A stretch of DNA of 32,650 nucleotides from Erythrobacter sp. ANT-B3C2 (GTDB lineage Bacteria > Pseudomonadota > Alphaproteobacteria > Sphingomonadales > Sphingomonadaceae): NCBI GenBank assembly GCA_001683845.1, contig LXQI01000037.1, forward strand, positions 50,868 through 83,517. Direction: 5' to 3'. The notes beneath the pieces were generated by a model that was not told where the DNA came from, made no database searches, and worked only from the letters and a program-made list of their open reading frames with translations. Both the position numbers and the translations under genes were made by a program. The first letter of the stretch is position 1. Each line of letters starts with the position of its first letter. Shown one piece after another: positions 7,751 through 16,481 of this stretch.

Positions 7751-8125
7751 GTGGAAGACACACGCATCTGGGAATTCGAGCGCGACCTGTGGATCGGGGG
7801 CGGCGAAGTCTATCGTGAACGCGTGGCCGAAAATTGCGTGATGGGCCTTCCTGCCACCCCGTTCCTGTTCGATGGCGAGGCCGCGACCCAGGCGGTGGAA
7901 TCGACGCCGCGCTGGGAAGAGGTCGAGTTCGCGGAATGCGTGGTCGAGCGCCCGCAGGAAGGGCTGATCGTGATCGGTTATCGCGCACACGCGCGGCGCG
8001 GCAGCGAAAGCTATCATGCATTGTGCACCAGCACATTGCGCAGGCTCGAGCACGAGGTGTGGGTTGTCGTCCAGCATCAGCAGACCCCGTTCGGGGTGAT
8101 GGTCGCCGATCCAGACCAGGGCTGA
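7751..8125 (+). CDS. DUF4440 / NTF2-like small protein
   Basis: 124 residues from GTG 7751, with GAGGAG at 7738-7743. It begins with an acidic, aromatic helix (IWEFERDLWIGG) followed by beta strands ending in VWVVVQHQQTPF. This is the pattern of the DUF4440 branch of the SnoaL/NTF2-like cone fold. Such proteins are ligand-binding or isomerase-like, and no catalytic set can be assigned here. It stands 19 bases upstream of the TonB-like gene and may share its transcript. Confidence 0.7.
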   Translation: MEDTRIWEFERDLWIGGGEVYRERVAENCVMGLPATPFLFDGEAATQAVESTPRWEEVEFAECVVERPQEGLIVIGYRAHARRGSESYHALCTSTLRRLEHEVWVVVQHQQTPFGVMVADPDQG

Positions 8126-8144
8126 GCCGGCACCGGGGAGGGGC

Positions 8145-8942
8145 ATGGCGAGGGCGGCAACAGGCGGCAATTATGCGAACAGCCGGCAGCGTCCCGACTG
8201 GGGCACGCTGGTGCTGGTCGCGCTGCTGCATGTCGCCGCGCTGCTCGGCCTGATCCGCGCCCTCGCGCCCGATTTCACCGCCGCGGCAATCGAGCAGGCC
8301 GGTTCCCTCGTCACCGTGACGCTGACCCCGCCTCCGCCACAGCCTCCGCCCCCGCCCACAGTGCCACCCAGCCCCCGTACGCGGCCCCAGTCCGAAGCCG
8401 GTGCGGCTGCTCCCGAGGCGCCGGCCGCCCAACCGCGCGAAGTCGCCGCACCCCCGCCGATGATCGTGCTCCCGCGCATCAGCGTCGCGCCGCCCATCAC
8501 CGCTACCGGTCCGGCCGATCGGTCGGGTGCGGGCGAGCGGGGCAGCGGCACCGGCGCGGGCGGCGAGGGCAGCGGCACCGGCGGAGGCCGATCCGGCATG
8601 GGCGCGGGCTCCGGCTCGGGAGCTGGGACAGGCACCGGCGCCGGCGCCGGTGGCGTGGTGAGCGGCCCGGTCAAACTCGACGGGCTGATCAACGATGCGC
8701 GGGATTTCCCGATACCGCCCGGTGGGCGCGAGATCCGCCACGGGCACCACGTGATCGTCCACATGGTCGTGGGCGTCGATGGAAGGGCGCGCGATTGCCG
8801 GGTGGTCAAACCCAGCCCCGACCCGGAGGCGGACCGGATCACCTGCCACCTGGCCGAGGAGCGGTTTCGCTTCCGCCCCGCGACCGATGCACAGGGCAAT
8901 CCGGTGGCCGCCCCCTACGGCTGGCGGCAGGACTGGTACTGA
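8145..8942 (+). CDS. TonB-family energy transducer with Gly-rich linker
   Basis: 265 residues from ATG 8145 with GGGAGGGG immediately upstream. One membrane segment lies at about residues 20-40 (LVLVALLHVAALLGLIRAL). It is followed by a proline run (TPPPPQPPPPPTVPP), a Pro/Ala stretch, an unusual low-complexity Gly/Ser/Thr linker (about 125-165), and a C-terminal domain resembling TonB/TolA. That domain includes VHMVVGVDGRARDCRVVKPS and a conserved arrangement ending in FRFRPATDAQGNPV. The protein would span the periplasm and pass proton-motive-force energy to outer-membrane receptors. No exbB/exbD genes lie beside it. The receptor at 19500 is a possible but unproven client. Confidence 0.85.
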   Translation: MARAATGGNYANSRQRPDWGTLVLVALLHVAALLGLIRALAPDFTAAAIEQAGSLVTVTLTPPPPQPPPPPTVPPSPRTRPQSEAGAAAPEAPAAQPREVAAPPPMIVLPRISVAPPITATGPADRSGAGERGSGTGAGGEGSGTGGGRSGMGAGSGSGAGTGTGAGAGGVVSGPVKLDGLINDARDFPIPPGGREIRHGHHVIVHMVVGVDGRARDCRVVKPSPDPEADRITCHLAEERFRFRPATDAQGNPVAAPYGWRQDWY

Positions 8943-9058
8943 GCGGCGAAAGTCGGCCGGACGCGAGGGGTTGGGCGCAAGCTGCGGGCCCCGGGGGTGA
9001 CTCGCTCGGAGAGGCCCGATAAGGACCGCTCTTCGCGCGGCGGCAGGAGATGGGGCTG

Positions 9059-10093
9059 GTGGGGCTGATTTACCCGGTGATCTTGTGTGGCGGCAGCGGG
9101 ACGAGGCTGTGGCCGAGCAGTCGCAAAGACAAGCCCAAGCCTTTTCTGCCGCTGATCGGCGAGCGGACGCTGTTTGAAGCCACTCTCGCGCGCACCGCCG
9201 ATCGTACGCGCTTCGCGGAGCCGGTGATCGTCGCAGGGGCCGCGCATCTCGGCCATGTCCGCGCGCAGGCTGCTGGCTTTGCGGGCAGCCGGATCATTGT
9301 CGAACCCATGGCGCAGAACACCGCCGCGGCAATCGGGCTTGCCGCCGCGCGCCTGCCGGAGGATGCGGTAATGCTGGTGTGCCCGAGCGACCATCACATC
9401 GCCGATGTGCCAGCCTTCACCGCCGCCGCCGCCGAGGCCGCGACGCTGGCCGCGCAAGGCTGGCTGGTCGCGTTGGGCATCACCCCCACCGCGCCTGAGA
9501 CCGGCTTTGGCTACATCCGCCGCGGCGAACGGCTGGGCGCGGGTTACACTGTCGAGCAATTCGTCGAGAAGCCCGATTTCGTCACCGCCAGCGGCTTCCT
9601 AGCCGATGGACGATACAGCTGGAATGGCGGCATCTTCGTGTTCCGCGCGGGCACCTATATGGAAGAGCTGGCGCACCACCGGCCGGATATCGCCGATCCC
9701 GTTCGTGAGGCGGTTGCGCAAGGAGCCGACGAGGGCGCCATCTTCCATCCCGAGCCGAGCGCGTTCGGCCGGATCGCAGGCCAATCGGTCGATTATGCGG
9801 TGATGGAGAAAACCGACCGCGCGGCGATGGTGCCGGTCGCGATGGGCTGGTCTGACATCGGCAATTGGCATGCGTTGCGCGACGTGCGGAAGGGTGACGG
9901 CGAGGGCAATCGCGCGGCAGGGCGGGTGGAGTTGGTCGACTGCCGCAACGTGCTGGCCCAGTCCGATGGTCCGCGCATCTCGGCCATCGGCCTGCAGGAC
10001 ATCGCGATCGTGGTCGACGGCGACGAGGTGCTGGTGACGACGATGGACGGGGCCCAGAAGGTCGGCAAGCTCTCTGGCGCCGCCAACCAGTGA
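9059..10093 (+). CDS. manC: Mannose-1-phosphate guanylyltransferase
   Basis: About 344 residues. The nucleotidyltransferase signature is CGGSGTRLWPSSRK (residues 10-23) followed by DKPKPF. Other conserved parts are EPMAQNTAAAIGLAA, CPSDHHI, ETGFGYIRRG, the sugar-phosphate motif VEQFVEKPD, and YSWNGGIFVFRA. It makes GDP-mannose from mannose 1-phosphate and GTP for exopolysaccharide or other glycans. Length fits the short form without a C-terminal phosphomannose isomerase domain. An ATG at 9050 is also in frame, but the AGGAG sits directly against it (9045-9049). GTG 9059 gives normal spacing, so I prefer it. The gene is monocistronic in appearance and could supply GDP-mannose to the glycan operon at 375-6413. 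Confidence 0.9.
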   Translation: MGLIYPVILCGGSGTRLWPSSRKDKPKPFLPLIGERTLFEATLARTADRTRFAEPVIVAGAAHLGHVRAQAAGFAGSRIIVEPMAQNTAAAIGLAAARLPEDAVMLVCPSDHHIADVPAFTAAAAEAATLAAQGWLVALGITPTAPETGFGYIRRGERLGAGYTVEQFVEKPDFVTASGFLADGRYSWNGGIFVFRAGTYMEELAHHRPDIADPVREAVAQGADEGAIFHPEPSAFGRIAGQSVDYAVMEKTDRAAMVPVAMGWSDIGNWHALRDVRKGDGEGNRAAGRVELVDCRNVLAQSDGPRISAIGLQDIAIVVDGDEVLVTTMDGAQKVGKLSGAANQ

Positions 10094-10095
10094 GC

Positions 10096-10117
10096 GGCAC
10101 CTTTGATGACAGGTGCC
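10096..10117. terminator. Hairpin between convergent manC and bphP
   Basis: GGCACCT (10096-10102) and AGGTGCC (10111-10117) form a perfect 7-bp stem with an 8-base loop in the 28-base gap between the two stop codons. It probably serves both genes. No clear T-run is present. Confidence 0.5.
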
Positions 10118-10121
10118 CCGC

Positions 10122-12695
10122 TCAGACCTGCGCCGGATCGTCCTCCCGCAGGGCCGCGAGCAGCCGGCCGAGGTCTTCCGACGTATAGGGTTTCTGCAGC
10201 ACGCCCCTCGCGGACGACGCGGTCAGCTGAGCCACCGCATCACCATAGCCTGTGACGAACCAATAGGGCACTCCGATCCGATCGAGTTCGACCGCAATGG
10301 CCTCGCTGGTCTCGTCGCCAAGATGGTAGTCGAGCAGCGCCGCATCGGGCTGGCCGAGGGCGATTATCCGCATCGCATCGGCCACGCAGCCGGCAACGCT
10401 GACCCTGGCGACGCCCAGCCGCTTGAGCGCCTGCTCGGAATCGATGGCGATGATCATGCTGTCTTCCACCAGCAGGACGTGGCGGAGCACGCTGCCGAGC
10501 GGTCGGTCGTCCTCGGTCCCGGCGCTCTCGCCCATGGCCGGCGAGGTCGCTTCAGGGTCTCGCGCGGGCTGCACGTAGCGTCCAGGAATGGTGAAATCCG
10601 CCTCCAGACCTTCTCGCTTGTGCCGCACCTCCACCTCTCCCCTGAGTTCGAAGGGAATGGATTTCGCGATGATGGTGCTGCCGAAGCCCTGCCGTAGCGG
10701 CTGCTGCACCGGCGGGCCCCCCCTCTCGCGCCAGGCGATCGTCAGGTCGCCATGCTCATCGAGCGCAGTGGCAATCGCCAATTGCCCGCTGGAAACGCAG
10801 AGCGAGCCAAATTTCGCCGAGTTGGTGATCATCTCGTGGATCACCAGCGCCAGCACGGTGTAGGCCTCGGGCGCGACCAGGATATCCGGGCCTTCGATGG
10901 CGATGCGCTGGGTATGGCCGAAAAGATAAGCCTCGGCCTCGGTGCTGATCAGCTCGTGCAGCGAGGCGGGGGACCATTGCTGCCTGGTGATGTTGTCATG
11001 CGCCAGTGCCAGCGCGCGGATCCGCCCGCCGATCAGATCAGCGAAATGGTTGACGCTGATCCCCTCGCTGCGCGACTGGCTGATCAGGCCGCGGATCAGC
11101 GTGAGGATGTTGCGCACGCGGTGGTTCAGCTCAGCAATCAATAGATCCTGCTGATTCTGGGCGACTGTCCGCTCCTGCATCTGGTCCTCGCTCATGCGCA
11201 GGATCACCTCCAGCAGGGTGATGCGCAGGTGCTCGGCGATTGCCAGCTCCTCGGGCGTCCACGGCGCGCTTTTACCCTGCACCGATTCGCGCCATGCGGC
11301 GAAGCTCTTGCGGGGGGAGAGGCGGGGCCCATCGGGGCCGTCTTCCAGCTCCTTTTCGGGCCGGCCCGCCCATTGCACCACCTGCGGCAGCTCGCGCCGC
11401 CACAGCACCACGTAATCGCGCGGGCGGCGCGACACCGGGATGATCAGCGCCCCGCAGGCCCGGTCGGCGAAGGTGTTGGCGCTGGGCAGCAGCTTGCCCA
11501 GTTCGTCGCTGCTGATCAGCTGGCTGACCGTGCCGGTGTTGAGGGCGGGCACCAGCGCATTGAACTCAGCCTCGCTCGGTGCGCTGCCGCGGGCCGTGTA
11601 ATGGCCAGCAAGGTAGGCGCTGTAACCATCGTGCGGGACCACCTGGCCGATCACGCCGTCGATTGTGGAAAGGCCTTCGAGCAGCGAGGGGCCGCCCACC
11701 AGCCGGGTCATCAGCCGGTCGTGCAGCTGCCGCCCGCGCTCGGCGATGCGGCTGCTGGCACTGGAAATGGCCAGTTCCAGCTGCAGCGAGAACAGCTGCG
11801 CGAACAGTTCGGCCACCGTGCGCAGCGAATAGGGCAGCACGCGGGGGGAATAATGGTGGCAGGCGAACAGGCCCCACAGCTTGCCTTTGATCACGATCGA
11901 GATCGAGAGGGAGGCGCTGACGCCCATGTTCTGCAAATACTCGACGTGGATCGGCGAGACCGCGCGCAGCGTGCTGAGCGAAAGGTCGATCGGCTGGCCC
12001 GTAAGCGAGGTGGCCGGCTCGATCGGCACCGGCTCCGCGTTCACGTCGCTGATGATGCGGATCAGGTTCCTGAGGTACAGTTCGCGCGCCTGCTGCGGAA
12101 TGTCCGTCGCGGGATAGCGCAGGTTGAGGAACGAGCCGAGATGATCCTCGCGCGCCTCGGCGATCACCTCGCCACTGAGATCGGGGTGGAAGCGGTAGAC
12201 CATCACCCGGTCGAAGCCGAGCAGCCGCTTCAGCGTGACGGAGGCCTCCGCCGCCAGTTCCGCCACCTCGCTCAAGCGCTGAAGCCGCTGCATGACCGGG
12301 CGCAGGATGCCCAGGTGTTGTGCATAGCTTTTTGGATCGTGTGGCTCGATCTCGATGATCGCAAGGCTGCCGCTGCGGTGGAGCGCAAGGTCGAACTGGC
12401 GATGTCGGCCGAACAGGTAGAGCCCGAACAGTCGCTCCACCGTGTCGCCCTCATCGGCGAGGCCCACCGCGCTGCGTATCGCTTCGAGCGCCTCGGGCGT
12501 GATTTGGCTGACCAGGCGCTCGCCCGTCTCGAACGGCGCCCCCAGCAGCGCTTCGCAATTGGCCGAGCGGTGCGCGATCATCCAGTCTGCGGTGACGGCA
12601 ATCAGCGCGCCGAAATTCTGGATCATGCCGGGCCGGTGGATCGGCTCCCGATCGCAATTGGTGAGGTCCAGGTGCGGGCCCGAGAAATCGTTCAC
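10122..12695 (-). CDS. bphP: Bacteriophytochrome with HWE histidine kinase and fused receiver domain
   Basis: 857 residues from GTG 12695, with AAGGAAGG upstream. A PAS domain starts with the biliverdin-binding cysteine C14 (LTNCDREPIH). The GAF domain has PATDIP at 195-200 and chromophore-pocket histidines near 250 and 280. The PHY domain includes the tongue motif PRKSF at 461-465. The kinase is of the HWE type: phospho-acceptor H525 (AELNHRVRN), N-box N625 (HEMITNSAKFG), and the W655-x-E657 pair. The C-terminal receiver has D789 (ALLDYHLG) and K835. It should sense red/far-red light through biliverdin and signal by phosphotransfer, partly to its own receiver. The PAS-GAF-PHY-HWE-REC order is like Agp2 of Agrobacterium. 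The frame stays open 56 codons further upstream, but that region is the end of the heme oxygenase gene. Confidence 0.95.
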   Translation of the reverse strand: MNDFSGPHLDLTNCDREPIHRPGMIQNFGALIAVTADWMIAHRSANCEALLGAPFETGERLVSQITPEALEAIRSAVGLADEGDTVERLFGLYLFGRHRQFDLALHRSGSLAIIEIEPHDPKSYAQHLGILRPVMQRLQRLSEVAELAAEASVTLKRLLGFDRVMVYRFHPDLSGEVIAEAREDHLGSFLNLRYPATDIPQQARELYLRNLIRIISDVNAEPVPIEPATSLTGQPIDLSLSTLRAVSPIHVEYLQNMGVSASLSISIVIKGKLWGLFACHHYSPRVLPYSLRTVAELFAQLFSLQLELAISSASSRIAERGRQLHDRLMTRLVGGPSLLEGLSTIDGVIGQVVPHDGYSAYLAGHYTARGSAPSEAEFNALVPALNTGTVSQLISSDELGKLLPSANTFADRACGALIIPVSRRPRDYVVLWRRELPQVVQWAGRPEKELEDGPDGPRLSPRKSFAAWRESVQGKSAPWTPEELAIAEHLRITLLEVILRMSEDQMQERTVAQNQQDLLIAELNHRVRNILTLIRGLISQSRSEGISVNHFADLIGGRIRALALAHDNITRQQWSPASLHELISTEAEAYLFGHTQRIAIEGPDILVAPEAYTVLALVIHEMITNSAKFGSLCVSSGQLAIATALDEHGDLTIAWRERGGPPVQQPLRQGFGSTIIAKSIPFELRGEVEVRHKREGLEADFTIPGRYVQPARDPEATSPAMGESAGTEDDRPLGSVLRHVLLVEDSMIIAIDSEQALKRLGVARVSVAGCVADAMRIIALGQPDAALLDYHLGDETSEAIAVELDRIGVPYWFVTGYGDAVAQLTASSARGVLQKPYTSEDLGRLLAALREDDPAQV

Positions 12696-13264
12696 GCGAC
12701 CTTCCTTGGCTGGCAGGCGGAGAGCGCCAGGGCGAAGCAGGCGAACACCGCCTCGGCCGCATCCAGCGCGTGCGCGGCAGAGGCGGGGTTGGCGGGCGCC
12801 TCCAGCCGCGGACGCAGCGCGCTCCAGAACACGCCCATCCGCGGATCGGCGAGGAAGGCGCATGGCAGCTGCGCGCCGGCGCGGGTGAGCCCCACGAGCA
12901 TTGCGCGATTGCCCATATGCGATCCGGCAATCGCCCAGGCGAGCCCGAGCGGATCGGCGGCGGGAGGTGGCTCGAAGCGGCTCTCTGGGCCGGTCACGCC
13001 CGTGCCAAGGCCGCGCAGATCCTCGCGCAGCAGATCGGCCGTCTCGGGCGGGCGCAGGTCAGGCGGGCAGTGGCGTGCGGCCCAGCGCTCAATCGGCGCG
13101 CGGGCGGCCAGTTGCAGATGAAGAAAGCGAGCGTAATCGCCTGGCTCGGCCAGCACTAACGCATCGACCGAGCGATCGAGCCGCTCGTGACTCGCCGCCG
13201 TTCGCTGCTTTAGGAAGGTGCGTAGAGGCTGCGTACCAAACCCATCAACACTGGACCCGCCCAT
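12692..13264 (-). CDS. bphO: Biliverdin-producing heme oxygenase
   Basis: About 190 residues from ATG 13264; a TTG at 13321 with GAGGG upstream would add 19 residues. The proximal heme ligand is H26 in TAASHERLD. The distal-helix glycine motif appears as AWAIAGSHMGNRAML. The enzyme opens heme to biliverdin, carbon monoxide and iron, supplying the chromophore for the phytochrome. Its stop overlaps the bphP start by 4 bases (GTGA, 12692-12695), so the two are translationally coupled in the order bphO-bphP. The 226-base gap to the divergent DUF2721 gene must hold its promoter; I see no confident boxes. Confidence 0.85.
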   Translation of the reverse strand: MGGSSVDGFGTQPLRTFLKQRTAASHERLDRSVDALVLAEPGDYARFLHLQLAARAPIERWAARHCPPDLRPPETADLLREDLRGLGTGVTGPESRFEPPPAADPLGLAWAIAGSHMGNRAMLVGLTRAGAQLPCAFLADPRMGVFWSALRPRLEAPANPASAAHALDAAEAVFACFALALSACQPRKVA

Positions 13265-13490
13265 AGGGTTGATCCGATCGCCGCCAGTACCGATAGGCCA
13301 GGTTCTTGGTTTGTCCCTCAAGGACTTGCCCTCGCTCTGATGTTTGTTGTACTGTGTTCAGGCACCCAGAAAAATCGCAACCCGGCGGGTGGTATCCGGC
13401 CCCGCATCTGCACTCCTATGAGACAATGAACGGCCCGCTTGTGCACGGGTTCCGCCCTTGGCACGCAAGCCGCGAAAGGAAAAGCCCCCG

Positions 13491-13946
13491 ATGATTATGG
13501 GCGACATGATCGCGCAGACGATCCAGCTGGCGCTGGCGCCGGTGTTCGTGCTGGTGGCGATTGGCAATATTCTCAATGGCCTGTCGAGCCGGCTGGGCCG
13601 CGTGGTCGATCGTTCGCGCGAGCTGCAGCGCCGTCACGCCGCCACCGCCGGGGCCGAGCACGATGCGGTGGTGCGCGAGATCCGGCTGACCGACCGGCGC
13701 ATCGGCCTGATCGGCCAGGCGATCCTGCTGCTGGTGCTGAGCGGCCTCAGCATCGGCCTGGTCTGCGTAGTGCTGTTCGTGCAGGAGCTGCTGGTGATGG
13801 ATCTGCAGCGGTTCGCTGCGGGCGCGTTCCTGCTGGCAATCCTGCTGTTGATGTGGGCGCTGTTGCTATTCATGCGCGAGACGCAGCACGCCGCCGCGGC
13901 GCTGCGCATCCCGAAAAACTATCTCGAACTCGAACGCAAACTTTAG
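13491..13946 (+). CDS. DUF2721 membrane protein
   Basis: 151 residues from ATG 13491, with AAAGGA at 13475-13480. Three membrane segments lie at about 11-31, 71-97 and 108-128. Between the first two is a charged cytoplasmic loop containing NGLSSRLGRVVDRSRELQ, the DUF2721 hallmark. The function is unknown. It is divergent from bphO and convergent with the next leftward gene, with no obvious functional tie to either. Confidence 0.8.
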   Translation: MIMGDMIAQTIQLALAPVFVLVAIGNILNGLSSRLGRVVDRSRELQRRHAATAGAEHDAVVREIRLTDRRIGLIGQAILLLVLSGLSIGLVCVVLFVQELLVMDLQRFAAGAFLLAILLLMWALLLFMRETQHAAAALRIPKNYLELERKL

Positions 13947-13989
13947 AGGCGCGCGAGATCCCGGCGGCCGCGGCCCCGTCGCAACCCTG

Positions 13990-14307
13990 TCAGCGCTCCT
14001 GCGGGCCGGAGCCCGAGAGCAGCCGGTCACCCTGCTGGCGGATGGCGCCCTCCACCATCGGCTGGATGAAGCCGAGCGCCGGCGGCAGGGAGACGACGAA
14101 CACCACCTGCTGGTCCTCGATGTCGACATGGCCATCGATCACCTGGCCCAACGCGGTGATGGACATATGCATCCGGTCTTCGCTGGGCCAGTCGGTGACC
14201 ACGTCGGCCATTCCACCGGGAATGCTGTCGCCGATGCTGTGGCTGCTGGAGCGCAGGCGGCTGCGCACCTCCTCGCGGCCGAGGCGGTGGGGAATGGCGA
14301 CCTGCAT
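13990..14307 (-). CDS. Polyhydroxyalkanoate-granule-associated (PHA_gran_rgn) family protein
   Basis: About 105 residues. The start is ATG 14307, which overlaps the stop of the gene at 14307-15149 (TGATG). The protein has the short alpha-beta pattern of the polyhydroxyalkanoic acid system family: an N-terminal IPHRLGREEVRSRL helix, WPSEDRMHMSITALG, a beta hairpin and VEGAIRQQGDRLL at the end. Family members are small proteins linked to PHA granules in other bacteria. No PHA synthase is nearby, so the link to storage is only by family. It is the third gene of the telA operon. Confidence 0.65.
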   Translation of the reverse strand: MQVAIPHRLGREEVRSRLRSSSHSIGDSIPGGMADVVTDWPSEDRMHMSITALGQVIDGHVDIEDQQVVFVVSLPPALGFIQPMVEGAIRQQGDRLLSGSGPQER

Positions 14308-15149
14308 CAATGCTTCTCCGATCTGGTCCCAATGGCGGGTGCACCGAGGGGGACACCCGTACTGGCGGTGTCGCCCAGTGGGACGCCCGGGCCGGTGTCA
14401 TCGCCGCTCATGTCACCGGCGCCGTAGCGATATTCAAGAAAGCGAGAGCGGATCGCCAGATCATCGAGCGCACCATCGGCCAGCTGGCGGGTGACGCGGT
14501 CGATCTCCTCGCTTATCCGGCCCAGCCCGTCGACCAGCTGCGCCTCGGGCGTGGCCCCCACGCGCTCCTCGCGGCGCAGGCTGGCGGGGATCTTGCGGTA
14601 GGTCTCCACCATGTCTGGCAGGTGCTCGCCCACCAGCTTGCGCGTTTCCGCCGCCGCCGGGTGTGCCGGGTCGACATGCTCCAGCTGCAGCCCCAGCGCA
14701 TCGAGCTGCACGCCGATCTGGTCCACCAGCGTCACCGCAGGGGCGGGCAGCGCCGGGCGCTGGTGCTCCAGCCACAGCTCGGTGCGCGCGACCAGCTGTC
14801 GGGCATCGGCGGTCCGCGCCAGCTCGGCCCGCTGCGGCACCTTCACCTGCGGGAACTTGCCGAGCACGAACAGCGCCACCACGATCGCCAGTGCGACCGC
14901 CATGATCCCGACAAAACCTATTCCGTTGAGGATCAGCCCGGCCACCATCGCACCTGCTAGGATCACGAAAACGGCGATGGTCATGGCCACCAGCTTGCGC
15001 CGCCAGGCTTTCAGCTTCAGCTCGGCCGAACCGCGCCCGATTGAAGGCCCGCCGCGGACCGCTCGATGGCGCCCGCCAGCGCGATTGTCGTCGCGCAGCC
15101 TGCGGCCGTCTTGGAGTAGTCGCTCACTCTGGCGGGTGAGATCCGCCAT
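14307..15149 (-). CDS. XpaC-like membrane protein in a telA operon
   Basis: 280 residues. A basic N-terminus (about 1-52) precedes two membrane segments at about 53-72 and 76-97, then a long helical cytoplasmic domain (about 100-250). The C-terminal tail is Gly/Pro/Thr rich and repeats the unit GVPLG. Two membrane helices plus a helical domain next to telA matches the pairing of xpaC with the TelA homologue yaaN in Bacillus subtilis, so I call it XpaC-like. The match is mainly by context and topology. Its start overlaps the telA stop by one base. The biochemical role is unknown. Confidence 0.6.
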   Translation of the reverse strand: MADLTRQSERLLQDGRRLRDDNRAGGRHRAVRGGPSIGRGSAELKLKAWRRKLVAMTIAVFVILAGAMVAGLILNGIGFVGIMAVALAIVVALFVLGKFPQVKVPQRAELARTADARQLVARTELWLEHQRPALPAPAVTLVDQIGVQLDALGLQLEHVDPAHPAAAETRKLVGEHLPDMVETYRKIPASLRREERVGATPEAQLVDGLGRISEEIDRVTRQLADGALDDLAIRSRFLEYRYGAGDMSGDDTGPGVPLGDTASTGVPLGAPAIGTRSEKH

Positions 15150-16351
15150 CAGCCGTCCAGGCTCAGCAACGAACGCTCGTTGCCCAATGTGGAGGCGGCC
15201 TGCGCCTGCCCCTCGGCCCGGGCGATATAGCCCTTGGACCGCTCGACCTCGCCCGAGAGCACGTCGACCGTCTGCTTCATCGAAGCGAGCGCCTTCAGCT
15301 TGAAGGTGTCGACCTCGTCCATCGTGTCGTAGATGTTCTGGAACGCGCGCTGCAGCGTTTCGAGCGGGATGGTGCTCCCAGCCGCCTGCTCGTGGATACG
15401 GGCGGTATTCTCGCGCAGCAGCCGGCCGGTGGAATCGATGATCCCCGCGGTGGTCTCGTTCAGCGCGGTGATCTGGCCCAGCACCAGCCGCTGGTTGGTC
15501 ATCGCCTGCGCCACCGTCACCGCGGTGCGCAGCGCACCCACGGTGGTGGTGCTGGCGCGATCGATGCCCTTCACCAGCTCGATATTGTTCTTCTTCACGA
15601 GGTCCAGCGCCAGATAGCCCTGCACGCTAACCGCCATCTGGGTCAGCAGATCCTGCGTGCGCTGGCGGACGTAGAACAGCGCGGTCTCTCGGATCGCCTT
15701 CGCCTTTTGCACATCGGTCGAATCGAGTTCGAGTGCCTTGTCCTCCAGCTTCTGGTCGAGCGACTTGGCGATGACGATCATCTGCTCCAGCTTGCCCATC
15801 GCCTCCCACAGCTTGGCGCGCTCCTGGTCGATCGCGGCATTGTCCATGATCAGCTCGTCCTTGCCGCTGGCGAGGCGGGCGAGGATCGCCTGGATGTGTC
15901 CCTGCGCGCTGGTGTAGCTGTCGAAATAGGTCTTCAGCCGGTTACCGAACGGGATGATCCCCAGCAGCCGCCGCGGCGCCAGCTTCTTGCGGCCCGGGTC
16001 GAGATCCTCCACCGTGCGGCGCAATTCGGCCAGATCGGTCCCCACGCCGCTATCCTTGTCCATTGCCCGCACCGGCCGGTCGAGGAAGCGGTTGGACATC
16101 TGCGAGGCGGCGACGATCTCCTTGCGGCCCATGCCGGTGATCTGATCGACCTTGCGCCCGAAATCGGGCGATTGCGCATCCAGTGCCACCAGCTCGGCGA
16201 CAAAGGCATCGGCCTTGTCGTCCAGCTTGGAGCGCTTTTCTGCATCCACCGGCACCAGCCCGGCGGCCTTGGCGGGCGCGACGGCGGGCACCGGATCGGG
16301 CGGCGTCAGCTCGAGGCGGGTGTCGGTTGCGGTTTCGGTGCTCGTTGCCAT
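15149..16351 (-). CDS. TelA/KlaA family toxic anion resistance protein
   Basis: 400 residues, soluble and largely helical, with an N-terminal Pro/Ala-rich stretch and then the TelA pattern. This includes GRKEIVAASQMSNRFLDRPVR, LDPGRKKLAPRRLLGIIPFG, a long coiled region, and KGYIARAEGQAQAA at the end. TelA homologues were named from tellurite resistance on plasmid RK2 but have wider envelope-stress roles. ATG 16351 has GGAG 6 bases upstream. It is the first gene of a three-gene leftward operon with an XpaC-like and a PHA-granule-like protein. Confidence 0.85.
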   Translation of the reverse strand: MATSTETATDTRLELTPPDPVPAVAPAKAAGLVPVDAEKRSKLDDKADAFVAELVALDAQSPDFGRKVDQITGMGRKEIVAASQMSNRFLDRPVRAMDKDSGVGTDLAELRRTVEDLDPGRKKLAPRRLLGIIPFGNRLKTYFDSYTSAQGHIQAILARLASGKDELIMDNAAIDQERAKLWEAMGKLEQMIVIAKSLDQKLEDKALELDSTDVQKAKAIRETALFYVRQRTQDLLTQMAVSVQGYLALDLVKKNNIELVKGIDRASTTTVGALRTAVTVAQAMTNQRLVLGQITALNETTAGIIDSTGRLLRENTARIHEQAAGSTIPLETLQRAFQNIYDTMDEVDTFKLKALASMKQTVDVLSGEVERSKGYIARAEGQAQAASTLGNERSLLSLDG

Positions 16352-16481
16352 GGCTCTCCAGTCGCCCTTCGCCGCGCCGGCAGCGTGCCGACGGCTCTGT
16401 ATTAGGGAGGTAAGACACGCGATTCAAGCGTGACACCCCATACCCCTTTGCCGCTAATAGCACGGGCGCTGAAGAGGGCGA

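Noticed and set aside
11229-13121. A 630-codon rightward open frame
   Set aside because: It is antisense to bphP and bphO, whose motifs are unmistakable; its product is rich in Arg, His, Gln and Ala as expected for a GC-rich shadow frame.
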